From positions 1-26,418 of the forward strand of contig CALQEM020000021.1 in NCBI GenBank assembly GCA_943329595.2: a stretch of 26,418 bases of DNA. The letters run 5' to 3'. Of the stretch, positions 14,930 through 23,526 are shown one piece after another (position 1 is the stretch's first letter; each line of letters opens with the position of its first letter). The position numbers and the translations under genes are program-made. The notes under the pieces were generated by a model. The model was not told where the DNA came from. It saw only the letters and a list, made by a program, of their open reading frames with translations, and ran no database searches. This DNA is from CAIYMF01 sp943329595 (lineage in GTDB: Bacteria; Actinomycetota; Actinomycetes; S36-B12; CAIYMF01).

Positions 14930-17599
14930 ATGTCCAGCATCAACTCGTTCGGAGCCCGTGACACCCTCACCGTAGGCGGCCGTGACCTGGTGATTTTCCG
15001 CGTCGATGCGGTCGAGGGTGCGGACTCGCTGCCGTATACGCACCGGGTGTTGCTCGAGAACCTGCTGCGCACCGAAGACGGCGCCAATGTGACGGCCGAC
15101 CAGATTCGCGCACTCGGAGCGTGGGCGCCCGACGCCGAGCCCACCGAGGAGATTCAGTTCACGCCCGCACGCGTGATTATGCAGGACTTCACCGGCGTGC
15201 CGTGCGTCGTCGACCTTGCCACGATGCGCGAGGCCATGCGCGACCTCGGTGGCGACCCCGACCTCATCAATCCGCTCGCCCCTGCTGAGCTTGTCATCGA
15301 CCACTCGGTCATCGCCGACTTCTTCGGCACGTCCGACGCGCTCGCGCTCAATGTCGACCTCGAGTACGCGCGCAACCGCGAGCGCTACCAGTTCCTGCGC
15401 TGGGGCCAGGGCGCCTTCGACGAGTTCACGGTGGTGCCACCTGGCACGGGCATCGTGCACCAGGTGAATATTGAGAGCCTGGCGCGCGTAGTGATGGTGC
15501 GTGAGGTCGGCGGCGTGAGCCAGGCCTACCCCGACACCTGCGTCGGAACCGACTCGCACACCACCATGGTCAACGGGCTCGGTGTTCTCGGTTGGGGCGT
15601 GGGCGGCATTGAGGCCGAGGCCGCGATGCTGGGCCAGCCCGTGTCGATGCTGATCCCGCGGGTGGTGGGGTTCAAGTTGAGCGGGCATCTGCCCGCCGGC
15701 ACCACGGCCACTGACCTCGTGCTCACCATTACCGAGCAGTTGCGCAAGCACGGCGTGGTCGGCAAATTCGTCGAGTTCTACGGCGAGGGTGTCACCGCTG
15801 TGCCGCTCGCCAACCGCGCCACCATTGGCAACATGAGCCCCGAATATGGGTCGACCGTGGCCATCTTCCCCATCGACGATGAGACTCTCGACTACCTCCG
15901 CCTCACCGGCCGCGCCAACGAAGAAATTTCGCTCGTCGAGGCCTATGCCAAGGCCCAGGGGCTCTGGCACGACCCGACCCACGAACCCTCGTACTCCGAA
16001 TACCTCGAGCTCGATCTGGGCACTGTGGTGCCCTCAATCGCCGGCCCGAAGCGACCCCAGGACCGCGTCGCTCTCAGCGACGCCAAGACTGCCTTCGAGG
16101 CGGCGCTCTCGACCTACACCGATGCCCCGACCGCGACTGCCGTTGCCGATCTCGATGGCGAGCAGGTGGTGATCGGCCATGGCGCCGTTGTGATCGCGGC
16201 CATCACGTCGTGCACCAACACGTCGAATCCCTCGGTGATGATGGCGGCCGGGCTGCTGGCCAAGAAGGCCGTCGAGCGAGGCCTCACCCGGGCGCCGTGG
16301 GTTAAGACCACGCTGGCCCCGGGTTCGCAGGTGGTCACCGACTACTACGACCGGGCGGGGCTCACGCCCTTCCTTAACGCGCTCGGCTTCGACACCGTGG
16401 GCTACGGGTGCACCACGTGCATCGGCAACAGCGGCCCCCTTCCCGAAGCGGTCAGCGCCGCGGTGCACTCGGCCGATCTCGCCGTTGCGGCGGTGCTGTC
16501 GGGCAACCGCAACTTTGAGGGACGCATCAACCACGACATCAAGATGAACTACCTCGCCTCACCCCCGCTCGTGGTTGCCTACGCGATTGCCGGGCGCATG
16601 GACATCGACATCACCACCGAGCCCCTCGGCATCGGCAGCGACGGCCAGCCAGTGTTTCTCGCCGATGTGTGGCCGACACCCGCCGAGGTGCAGGGGGTGG
16701 TGCACGAGGCAATCGACGCCGAGATGTTCCGCAGTCGCTACGCCGATGTGTTTGCTGGCGATCAGCGCTGGCAATCGCTGCAGACGCCGACCGGCAACAC
16801 CTTCGACTGGGCGCCCGACTCAACCTATGTACGCAAGCCCCCCTACTTCGACGGAATGCACCGCGACCCGTCGCCGGTGAGCGACATCCACGGGGCGCGG
16901 GTGCTGGCCAAACTCGGCGACTCGGTCACCACCGACCACATCTCACCCGCCGGCTCGATTAGGGCCGACTCACCCGCAGGTCGCTACCTGCTCGAGCACG
17001 GGGTCGACCATGCCGACTTCAACTCCTACGGATCGCGGCGTGGCAACCACGAGGTCATGATCCGCGGCACGTTCGCCAACATCCGACTGCGCAACCAGTT
17101 GCTCCACGACGTCGAGGGCGGGTTCACGGTCGACTTCCTCGATCCCGAGGCGCCGCAAACAACCATTTACGAGGCCTCCGAGCGCTACCAGGCCGCAGGC
17201 GTGCCGCTGGTGATCCTGACCGGCAGTGAGTACGGGTCAGGATCGTCGCGCGACTGGGCGGCCAAGGGCACCGCGCTGCTCGGCGTGAAGGCCGTGATCG
17301 CACAGAGCTATGAGCGCATCCACCGCTCGAACCTGATCGGCATGGGAGTGCTTCCGCTGCAGTACCTGCTGGGAGTTACTGCCGAAACTCTGGGACTGGT
17401 GGGGGACGAGACCTACTCGATCACGGGGGTTGAGCAGCTCAACGAGGGCATTACCCCCCGCGACGTCGCGGTGTCGGCGGTGCGCCCCGACGGCAGCGTG
17501 GTCGAGTTCGACGCCCATCTGCGCATCGACACCCCCGGCGAGGCCGACTACTTCCGCAACGGCGGCATCTTGCCCTACGTGCTGCGCTCGCTGCTGTAG
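14930..17599 (+). CDS. acnA: Aconitate hydratase A
   Basis: 889 residues, normal for the AcnA/IRP1-type aconitase, which interconverts citrate and isocitrate via cis-aconitate in the TCA cycle. The [4Fe-4S] ligands are Cys428 (SCTNTSNPSV) and Cys494/Cys497 (YGCTTCIGNSGP). The N-terminal domains include TDSHTTMVNGLGVLGWGVGG. The C-terminal swivel domain has SEYGSGSSRDWAAKG and AQSYERIHRSNLIGMG. GGAGGA lies three bases before ATG 14930, a short but usable spacing; the frame is open to 14843 only as read-through of the methyltransferase. A 22-bp palindrome overlaps its promoter. In Corynebacterium an acnR repressor follows acn, but here the next gene is an unrelated small hypothetical protein. 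Confident. Confidence 0.97.
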   Translation: MSSINSFGARDTLTVGGRDLVIFRVDAVEGADSLPYTHRVLLENLLRTEDGANVTADQIRALGAWAPDAEPTEEIQFTPARVIMQDFTGVPCVVDLATMREAMRDLGGDPDLINPLAPAELVIDHSVIADFFGTSDALALNVDLEYARNRERYQFLRWGQGAFDEFTVVPPGTGIVHQVNIESLARVVMVREVGGVSQAYPDTCVGTDSHTTMVNGLGVLGWGVGGIEAEAAMLGQPVSMLIPRVVGFKLSGHLPAGTTATDLVLTITEQLRKHGVVGKFVEFYGEGVTAVPLANRATIGNMSPEYGSTVAIFPIDDETLDYLRLTGRANEEISLVEAYAKAQGLWHDPTHEPSYSEYLELDLGTVVPSIAGPKRPQDRVALSDAKTAFEAALSTYTDAPTATAVADLDGEQVVIGHGAVVIAAITSCTNTSNPSVMMAAGLLAKKAVERGLTRAPWVKTTLAPGSQVVTDYYDRAGLTPFLNALGFDTVGYGCTTCIGNSGPLPEAVSAAVHSADLAVAAVLSGNRNFEGRINHDIKMNYLASPPLVVAYAIAGRMDIDITTEPLGIGSDGQPVFLADVWPTPAEVQGVVHEAIDAEMFRSRYADVFAGDQRWQSLQTPTGNTFDWAPDSTYVRKPPYFDGMHRDPSPVSDIHGARVLAKLGDSVTTDHISPAGSIRADSPAGRYLLEHGVDHADFNSYGSRRGNHEVMIRGTFANIRLRNQLLHDVEGGFTVDFLDPEAPQTTIYEASERYQAAGVPLVILTGSEYGSGSSRDWAAKGTALLGVKAVIAQSYERIHRSNLIGMGVLPLQYLLGVTAETLGLVGDETYSITGVEQLNEGITPRDVAVSAVRPDGSVVEFDAHLRIDTPGEADYFRNGGILPYVLRSLL

Positions 17600-17606
17600 G
17601 CGTCCG

Positions 17607-17612
17607 TAGGCT
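17607..17612 (+). promoter_or_regulatory. -10 hexamer TAGGCT of the small hypothetical gene (leaderless type)
   Basis: TAGGCT fits TANNNT and ends seven bases before ATG 17620, immediately after the aconitase stop (17597-17599). Confidence 0.45.
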
Positions 17613-17619
17613 GCTGGAC

Positions 17620-17985
17620 ATGGTTGCACTTCCCACGGGGTGGCCCCGCAAGCTCGAGCCGCCCGACTCGCCGGGATTTCCCGACGCCGTGGTGAGCTGG
17701 TTACTCGACCGGTGCCCGCCTGAATACCGGTCGCACGAGGTGCTTCGGCGTCATGCGAGGGCGCTGTCGCGACTGGCCGTGCACCACAGCAGGGCCACCC
17801 TCGAAGGTGCGCGCGGCACGTATGCCTCGGCCCGTCGCGAGCTCGCTGAGACGCTGCCGCCCGAGGTGATTTCCGAGGTATTGGCGGTGCTCGAGTCGGA
17901 GGGCGCGAGGCTGGCGGCCACGCTGCGCGAGGTCGAACTGGTTGACGAGGCTATCGCCGGAACCCGCTGGCAGCCACGTCTATAG
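17620..17985 (+). CDS. Conserved actinobacterial hypothetical protein
   Basis: 121 residues, mainly alpha-helical, no membrane segment or cysteine cluster (one Cys). The sequence runs LPTGWPRKLEPP, VVSWLLDRCPPEYRSHEVLRR, then helices RLAVHHSRATLEGARGTYASARRE, LPPEVISEVLAVLESEGARL and VELVDEAI. It recalls an unannotated protein conserved in Nocardioides-type actinobacteria, with the same PPEYR and ALEGAR segments; that comparison is from memory. Function unknown. It starts 20 bases after aconitase with its own TAGGCT hexamer, so it may be read both from that promoter and by read-through. GC bias and codon use look like the neighbours, and the ATG 17620 start is well placed. Confidence 0.75.
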   Translation: MVALPTGWPRKLEPPDSPGFPDAVVSWLLDRCPPEYRSHEVLRRHARALSRLAVHHSRATLEGARGTYASARRELAETLPPEVISEVLAVLESEGARLAATLREVELVDEAIAGTRWQPRL

Positions 17986-18045
17986 CGGGACCTGCGGGAA
18001 AACGAGGGGAAGGTCGTCGCTCGGGGTCGCCGGAGACGCATGTTC

Positions 18046-18051
18046 TACTCT
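18046..18051 (+). promoter_or_regulatory. -10 hexamer TACTCT of the xylB-xylF unit (leaderless type)
   Basis: TACTCT fits TANNNT and ends seven bases before ATG 18059. No -35 box or ROK-type operator palindrome was recognised in the 73-base gap. Confidence 0.5.
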
Positions 18052-18058
18052 AGGCGTC

Positions 18059-19438
18059 ATGGCACTCGTCGCAGGAATCGACTCATCGACCCAGACCACC
18101 AAGGTCGTGGTGGTCGACGCCGACACCGGCACGGTGGTCCGCGAGGGTCGGGCGCCTCACCCTGACGGCACCGAGTGCGCGCCTGCCGCCTGGTGGCAGG
18201 CGTGGGAGGGGGCCAGCGGGGGACTCCTTGCCGATGTGGAGGCCATCGCTGTCGGAGGGCAGCAGCACGGCATGGTGCTGATCGACGAGAACTCTGAGGT
18301 GGTGCGGCCCGCGCTGCTCTGGAACGACACCCGGTCGGCCGCCGACGCTGATGATCTGGTGGCCGAGTTCGGTGGTGCCGCGGCCTGGGCGGAGGCTGTG
18401 GGCAGCGTGCCCGTGGCGTCATTCACGGTGACCAAGCTGCGCTGGATGGCACGCCACGAGCCCGAGTCGCTGGCGCGGTCGCACATGGTGATGCTCCCGC
18501 ACGATTGGTTGACGATGCGACTGAGGGGCGTGGGTGCCGCCGACGCCGTCACCGACCGAGGCGATGCCAGCGGCACCGGGTACTGGTCTCCGGTCTCGGG
18601 TGGGTATCGCCACGACCTCCTCGCGCATGCCGCGGGTGGCGATGTGGCTGTGCCGCGCGTGGTCCCCCCGGGAGACGCGGTGGGACACACACCCAGCGGA
18701 ATACTGGTGGCCCCCGGAACCGGCGACAACATGGCGGCAGCCCTCGGGGTCGGGGCCGCGCCCGGTGATGTGGTGATCTCGCTCGGCACTTCGGGCACCG
18801 CGTTCGCGGTTTCCGACTCGCCCACCACTGACTCAACCGGCGCGGTCGCAGGCTTCGCCGATGCGACCGGCCGCTACCTGCCACTGGTGTGCACGCTCAA
18901 TGCTGCGCGGGTGCTGAGCGCCACGGCGTCGCTGCTGGGGGTGACCCTCGAGGAGTTCAGCGACCTCGCGCTCTCCGCCGACCCCGGGTCCGGAGGACTC
19001 ACGCTGGTGCCCTATCTCGATGGCGAGCGCACCCCCAACCTTCCTCATGCCACAGGCTCCCTGCACGGCATCACCCGCGACAGCCTGAGTCCAGCGAACC
19101 TCGCGCGCGCGGCAGTCGAGGGCATGCTGTGTGGGCTCGCCGACGCCGTCGACGCCCTGCGATCGGCCGGAGTTCGCCCACGCCGCTTCCTGCTGATCGG
19201 GGGAGCGGCAGGCTCGCCCGCGGTTCAGGTGGTGGCCGCCAGCCTCTTCGGGGGTGAGGTCGTGGTGCCGCCGCCGGCCGAGTACGTCGCCCTCGGGGCC
19301 GCGCGACAGGCAGCCTGGGCCCTGCGCGGTACCACCGAGCCACCCGTGTGGTCGGCGTTGTCGGGCCGCATCGTCGCCGCCACCGCCCAGCCAGAGGTGC
19401 GAGCGCGTTTCGCCGAGGTGTCGGCACCGACTCGATGA
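18059..19438 (+). CDS. xylB: Xylulokinase (FGGY carbohydrate kinase)
   Basis: 459 residues. Xylulokinase phosphorylates D-xylulose to xylulose 5-phosphate, the entry from xylose to the pentose phosphate pathway. The two-domain FGGY plan is clear: AGIDSSTQTTKVVVVD phosphate loop at the N-terminus, GGQQHGMVLID, LLWNDTRS, LPHDWL, and the catalytic-base segment GTGDNMAAALG (Asp223). The second domain has SLGTSGTAF, ERTPNLP and LLIGGAAGSPAVQ. Length is somewhat shorter than E. coli XylB (484). It overlaps the next gene at ATGA, so enzyme and sugar-binding protein are made together. The frame is open upstream to 17942, but ATG 18059 starts the conserved domain. No xylose isomerase is present in the window. 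Confidence 0.93.
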   Translation: MALVAGIDSSTQTTKVVVVDADTGTVVREGRAPHPDGTECAPAAWWQAWEGASGGLLADVEAIAVGGQQHGMVLIDENSEVVRPALLWNDTRSAADADDLVAEFGGAAAWAEAVGSVPVASFTVTKLRWMARHEPESLARSHMVMLPHDWLTMRLRGVGAADAVTDRGDASGTGYWSPVSGGYRHDLLAHAAGGDVAVPRVVPPGDAVGHTPSGILVAPGTGDNMAAALGVGAAPGDVVISLGTSGTAFAVSDSPTTDSTGAVAGFADATGRYLPLVCTLNAARVLSATASLLGVTLEEFSDLALSADPGSGGLTLVPYLDGERTPNLPHATGSLHGITRDSLSPANLARAAVEGMLCGLADAVDALRSAGVRPRRFLLIGGAAGSPAVQVVAASLFGGEVVVPPPAEYVALGAARQAAWALRGTTEPPVWSALSGRIVAATAQPEVRARFAEVSAPTR

Positions 19439-20523
19439 CGCGCTCTCGCTCACGAGCCCTCGTCGTCACCGCGGTGACATCGGCGCTCGTTCTTGCCGCC
19501 TGTGGTGCCACCAACTCGAGCGCCCCCGCGTCAAGCACGGCCGCTCCGGCCAAGGTCGGCGTCATCCTGCCTGACTCGTCGTCATCGGCCCGGTGGGAGA
19601 CCGCTGACCGCCCGTATCTTGCCGAGGCCTTCACCGCGGCGGGCATCGAGTTCGATATCCAGAACGCTGGCGGCGACAAGGCCACGTTCACCACACTCTG
19701 CGACGGCATGATCTCGGCCGGCGTCACTGTGCTGATGATCGTCAACCTCGACAGCGACACCGGTGCTGCCTGCGAGAAAAAGGCTGCGGCCCGAGGAATC
19801 AAGACAATCGATTACGACCGCCTCACCCTCGGTGGAGGTGCTGCCGTGTACGTATCGTTCGACAACGTGGCGGTGGGCAGGGCCGAAGGCGACGGGCTGG
19901 TCTCGTGCCTCAACGACGCCGGCGTCACCAGTGGAACCGTCGCGCTGCTCAACGGCTCGCCCACCGACAACAACGCCACCCTGTTTAGGCAGGGCTACGA
20001 GAAGGCCATCACGAACGCAGGATTCACCATCGGCCAGAACCAGTCGGTTCCCGACTGGGACGACGTCAAAGGTGGCGTCATCTTCGAGCAGATGTTCACC
20101 AGCGACCCCACCATCGTTGGTGTTGTCGCGGCGAACGACGGCCTCGGCGGTGCTGTGATCGACGTGCTCGCCCAGAACGGCCTCGCCGGCACAGTGCCCG
20201 TCACCGGTCAGGACGCCACGGACGAGGGTCTGACCCGCGTTCTCGAGGGTACGCAGTGCGTCACCGTCTACAAGGCCATCAAGAAGGAGGCAGACACTGC
20301 CGCCGCCGCTGCTATCGCGCTGTCACGGGGTGAGGCTCCAGCCACTAACGGCGTCGTCATCGACACGGTCAGTGGACGGGATGTCCCGTCGGTGCTGCTT
20401 GAGCCTCAGGCGATCTTCAGGGACAACGTGAAGGACGTCCTCGTTGCCGGCTTCACCACCGCCTCCAGAATCTGTACCACGGAGGCTGCCCAGGCCGCCT
20501 GTCTCGAGCTCGGAATTTCCTAG
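19435..20523 (+). CDS. xylF: XylF-like sugar ABC transporter substrate-binding lipoprotein
   Basis: 362 residues. A lipoprotein signal peptide (RSRSRALVV... then LAAC with Cys23) anchors it outside the membrane. The mature part is a periplasmic-binding-protein type I fold closest in feel to D-xylose-binding XylF: VGVILPDSSSSARWETADRP, IDYDRLTL, VSFDNVAVG, GSPTDNNATLF and TGQDATDEG. It would deliver a pentose to a membrane permease. The ATG overlaps the xylB stop. Unusually, no ABC ATPase (xylG) or permease (xylH) follows; a hairpin and then dxs come next, so those subunits must be elsewhere or are shared. Ligand D-xylose is inferred from the family and the xylB partner. Confidence 0.9.
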   Translation: MTRSRSRALVVTAVTSALVLAACGATNSSAPASSTAAPAKVGVILPDSSSSARWETADRPYLAEAFTAAGIEFDIQNAGGDKATFTTLCDGMISAGVTVLMIVNLDSDTGAACEKKAAARGIKTIDYDRLTLGGGAAVYVSFDNVAVGRAEGDGLVSCLNDAGVTSGTVALLNGSPTDNNATLFRQGYEKAITNAGFTIGQNQSVPDWDDVKGGVIFEQMFTSDPTIVGVVAANDGLGGAVIDVLAQNGLAGTVPVTGQDATDEGLTRVLEGTQCVTVYKAIKKEADTAAAAAIALSRGEAPATNGVVIDTVSGRDVPSVLLEPQAIFRDNVKDVLVAGFTTASRICTTEAAQAACLELGIS

Positions 20524-20527
20524 CACC

Positions 20528-20546
20528 GGCGGGCGGTTCGCCCGCC
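20528..20546 (+). terminator. Hairpin terminator after xylF
   Basis: GGCGGGCG and CGCCCGCC pair perfectly over 8 bp around the loop GTT, five bases past the xylF stop codon. Only TT follows, so it is strong in stem but poor in T-run, as is usual in high-GC actinobacteria. It marks the end of the xylB-xylF unit. Confidence 0.65.
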
Positions 20547-20593
20547 TTGAGACAGAGGGTTGACCCCCGCTCGCTACCATGCTCGAGTCGCTG

Positions 20594-20610
20594 CACTCGA
20601 TGGTCGAGTG
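20594..20610 (+). other. Small perfect inverted repeat in the xylF-dxs gap
   Basis: CACTCGA, TGG, TCGAGTG: a 7-bp stem with a 3-base loop. It stands in the 242-base non-coding gap before dxs; function unknown (operator or hairpin). Confidence 0.45.
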
Positions 20611-20702
20611 ACTGCCAAGGTCAACTCTCCGACACCTCGTCCGCTCGGGCGCCACCGGTGTGGTGTGAGGGCTCCAGAGCGCACAGAATCATGCTGCGCG
20701 CC

Positions 20703-20708
20703 TAGAAT
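20703..20708 (+). promoter_or_regulatory. Candidate -10 hexamer TAGAAT of dxs
   Basis: TAGAAT is a good TANNNT match and would give a leader of about 50 bases, containing a 5-bp CCCAC/GTGGG hairpin and GGAGG about 10 bases before ATG 20766. No clear -35 box. Apart from this and the two hairpins upstream, the gap shows no gene. Confidence 0.35.
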
Positions 20709-20765
20709 GAAGGTTAATGACCCACCCGCGCGTGGGCCTGAGACAGAGGCGGAGGGCGCTACGTT

Positions 20766-22688
20766 ATGGGTGTGCTCGGCGCGATCCAGTCTCCCCGCGA
20801 CCTCCAGGCGGTGTCGGTCGACGACCTACCCGCTCTGTCGGCCGAGATTCGAACCTTCCTCATCGACAAGGTCTCGCGCACCGGTGGACACCTCGGACCC
20901 AACCTCGGTGTGGTCGAGCTCACCGTCGCGATTCACCGCAGTTTCACCTCGCCCCACGACGTCATCATCTGGGACACCGGCCACCAGTCGTACGTGCACA
21001 AGATGCTCACCGGTCGCTCGGGAGACTTCGACACACTGCGCCAGGCCGGCGGGCTGTCGGGGTACCCCTCGCGAGCCGAGAGCGAGCACGACATTGTCGA
21101 GAACAGCCACGCCTCGACGTCGCTCGGGTGGGCCGATGGAGTAGCCACCGCGCTGCGGCTGCGCGGTGAGCTCGGCCAGCGTCACGTGGTCGCTGTGGTG
21201 GGCGACGGCGCCCTCACCGGCGGCATGGCCTGGGAGGCGCTCAACAACATCGCCGCGGCGCACGACCGTCCTCTTGTCATCGTGGTCAATGACAATGAGC
21301 GGTCGTACTCACCCACGATCGGAGGGCTCGCTCACCACCTCGCGACCCTGCGCACCACCGGTGGGTACGAGCGATTCCTGCACTGGGGTAAGCGCACCCT
21401 AGGGCGCACGCCGGTGGTGGGTGCTCCCGTGTACGAGGCCCTGCACGGTATGAAGAAGGGGCTCAAGGACATCGTCGCTCCTCAGGGGTTGTTCGAGGAC
21501 CTCGGGCTCAAGTACATCGGCCCGGTCGACGGTCACGACGTTGTGGCCCTCGAGCACGCGCTGAACCTGGCCAAGGGGTTTGAGGGCCCGGTCATCGTGC
21601 ACGCACTCACCGAGAAGGGGCGGGGATACCAGCCCGCACTCGACGATGAGGCCGAGAGATTCCACGCTGTCGGAGTGGTCGACCCCGACACCGGCAAGCC
21701 GCTGTCGGCCAGCGGCCCCACCTGGACCAGCACCTTCGCCGACCAACTGGTCGACATCGGCAGCCGTCGCCCCGACGTGGTAGCCATTACGGCCGCGATG
21801 CTCGGGCCCGTTGGCCTCACCCGGTTCCAGCAGGCATTCCCCGAGCGCACTATCGACGTCGGAATCGCCGAACAGCACGCCGCCACCTCGGCTGCCGGCA
21901 TGGCCTTCGCCGGAATGCACCCCGTGGTGGCCCTCTACGCCACCTTCCTCAACCGTGCCTTCGACCAGGTGCTGATGGACTGTGCGCTGCACGGCGCGGG
22001 AGTCACGTTCGTGCTCGACCGTGCGGGAGTCACGGGCGACGACGGCGCCAGTCACAACGGCATGTGGGACCTGTCTGTGCTGCAGGTGGTTCCGGGCGTG
22101 CGGGTGGCGGCGCCGCGTGACGGCGTGCAGTTGCGCAGTCTGCTCGACGAGGCGGTCGAGGTCGATGACGCGCCCACGGTGGTGCGTTTCCCCAAGGGAG
22201 CGCTCGGGCCCGAAGTGCGGTCGATCGACTCGGTGGGTGGCCTTGATGTACTGCACCGCGTCGGCGACGATGACGTGTTGCTGGTGAGCGTGGGCGCGGT
22301 GGCCCCTCTGGTGCTCGACGTCGCCGAGCGGCTCGGGGCTCAGGGAATCGGTGTCACGGTGGTCGACCCGCGGTGGGTGATTCCTGTGAGCCCCGACCTA
22401 GCCGGACTCGCTGCCCGCTTCCGGATGGTCGCCACGGTCGAGGACAACGGCCGTGCCGCGGGCGTCGGCTCGGCAGTGTCGCAGGCCTTGCGCGACGCAG
22501 GCGTGTTCACCCCCGCCCGTGACTTCGGCATCCCGCGCGAGTTCCTCGACCACGGTACGCGCGCCGAAGTTCTGGTGCGTATCGGCCTCACGGCCCAGGA
22601 TGTCGCTCGCGAGATCGTCGGTACGGTAGCGGGGCTGGCAGAGGCACGCGACCAGCAGGTAACGCCCTCAATCGACGGGCTCAGGTGA
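20766..22688 (+). CDS. dxs: 1-Deoxy-D-xylulose-5-phosphate synthase
   Basis: 640 residues. DXS joins pyruvate and glyceraldehyde 3-phosphate into 1-deoxy-D-xylulose 5-phosphate with thiamine diphosphate, the first step of the MEP isoprenoid pathway and a thiamine and pyridoxal precursor. Visible motifs: GHLGPNLGVVELTVA near residue 40, the ThDP/Mg site GDGALTGGMAWEALNNIA (Gly146 on) with VVNDNERSYSPTIGG, the second domain GIAEQHAATSAAGMA (catalytic Glu369), DRAGVTGDDGASHNGMWD, and a C-terminal transketolase-like domain. Length is normal. Start ATG 20766 (MGVLGAIQSPRDLQ) has GGAGG upstream. In this window it stands just after a xylulokinase; their products are related in name but belong to separate pathways. 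Confidence 0.97.
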   Translation: MGVLGAIQSPRDLQAVSVDDLPALSAEIRTFLIDKVSRTGGHLGPNLGVVELTVAIHRSFTSPHDVIIWDTGHQSYVHKMLTGRSGDFDTLRQAGGLSGYPSRAESEHDIVENSHASTSLGWADGVATALRLRGELGQRHVVAVVGDGALTGGMAWEALNNIAAAHDRPLVIVVNDNERSYSPTIGGLAHHLATLRTTGGYERFLHWGKRTLGRTPVVGAPVYEALHGMKKGLKDIVAPQGLFEDLGLKYIGPVDGHDVVALEHALNLAKGFEGPVIVHALTEKGRGYQPALDDEAERFHAVGVVDPDTGKPLSASGPTWTSTFADQLVDIGSRRPDVVAITAAMLGPVGLTRFQQAFPERTIDVGIAEQHAATSAAGMAFAGMHPVVALYATFLNRAFDQVLMDCALHGAGVTFVLDRAGVTGDDGASHNGMWDLSVLQVVPGVRVAAPRDGVQLRSLLDEAVEVDDAPTVVRFPKGALGPEVRSIDSVGGLDVLHRVGDDDVLLVSVGAVAPLVLDVAERLGAQGIGVTVVDPRWVIPVSPDLAGLAARFRMVATVEDNGRAAGVGSAVSQALRDAGVFTPARDFGIPREFLDHGTRAEVLVRIGLTAQDVAREIVGTVAGLAEARDQQVTPSIDGLR

Positions 22689-22707
22689 CCTGAACCGAGC
22701 GCATGGA

Positions 22708-23520
22708 CTAGCGGAAACCCTCCTCTGCCGTAAGCCCAGTCGCACGGTGGGTGCCGCCCTCGCGCACCTGCACCACCTCGTCGCGGGTGATCAGGAGGGG
22801 GCGGGCGAACCCGCGCTGGTACTCGTCGACGGTGGCCGCGGCACTGGCAGCGAAGAGTGGGTCGATGCGCCCGAGGTCGAGCCAACCGTGGGTGCGCAAC
22901 GGAACCGCCGCGCTGCGCATGCCCGTTGCGTCGACTGACACGATTTGCTCGCGAAATAGTGGCGACGACAGCAGGGTTGGCACGTCGCAGTCGCCGACGC
23001 AGCGCAGGGTGCTCAGCGGGTCGCGAGCAAGTCGGGCGACGGCGTAGGCCACCATCTCCTCGCGGTACTCGCTGGCCCTCACCCACGACTCCGAGGGCTC
23101 GATACCAGCGGCACTAGTGAGCGTCGGGTCGAGCACCACGACCGCCTCGGGGTCTGGCCCGAGGCCGCGAATCCCTAGGCCCGAATCGAGGGAGCCACCC
23201 GCGACGGAGTCGCGGATCCACAGCGGGCCGGGGTGTAGGGCATGACCCACAGGAAGTGACACCGGCCTGATGAGCGCAAGGCGCTGTAGCGCCGACATGC
23301 TGGCCAACTGAAGTCGGGCGCCCACCCAGACGCGGGCGGCGCGCAGGGCGCGCGAGTCGTCGGGGTCGTGGGGGCTCACCGCGTGCTCGAGTTCGTCCCA
23401 CCCGATGTCGACCAGTGCAGCAACACGGATTCCGTGGGTGGTGACGTCGAGGTCGAGGTCGTCGAGCACGCTGACTCCGAGCGCCAGCCGACGCAGGGAC
23501 AGGTGCTGGACTCCGGACAC
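22708..23520 (-). CDS. Conserved actinobacterial protein of unknown function
   Basis: 270 residues, no membrane segment or signal peptide. I recognise no named domain. Visible features: an N-terminal strand-rich part (LDDLDLDVTTHGIRVAALV), a helical middle (ALQRLALIRP), LPVGHALHPGPLWIRDSV, a GLGIRGLGPDPEAVVVLDP segment, GDCDVPTLLSSPLFREQ and a C-terminal LRTHGWLDLGRIDPLFAASAAA. Similar wording occurs, from memory, in hypothetical proteins of Nocardioides and Streptomyces. GTG 23520 has TAGGCT six bases upstream; this hexamer overlaps the fadB stop codon. It converges on dxs with 19 bases between; a 13-bp odd palindrome (22681-22693) spans the dxs stop. In other actinobacteria an HRDC/RNase D gene is often found near here and is absent. 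Confidence 0.7.
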   Translation of the reverse strand: MSGVQHLSLRRLALGVSVLDDLDLDVTTHGIRVAALVDIGWDELEHAVSPHDPDDSRALRAARVWVGARLQLASMSALQRLALIRPVSLPVGHALHPGPLWIRDSVAGGSLDSGLGIRGLGPDPEAVVVLDPTLTSAAGIEPSESWVRASEYREEMVAYAVARLARDPLSTLRCVGDCDVPTLLSSPLFREQIVSVDATGMRSAAVPLRTHGWLDLGRIDPLFAASAAATVDEYQRGFARPLLITRDEVVQVREGGTHRATGLTAEEGFR

Positions 23521-23526
23521 GTGTCG

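Noticed and set aside
14726..15982. 418-codon minus-strand open frame opposite aconitase
   Set aside because: Fully antisense to acnA and the methyltransferase end; His/Gly-rich with no recognisable domain.
20560..20580. TTGACC / TACCAT as a dxs promoter
   Set aside because: The two boxes are only nine bases apart, far too close for a sigma-70-type promoter.
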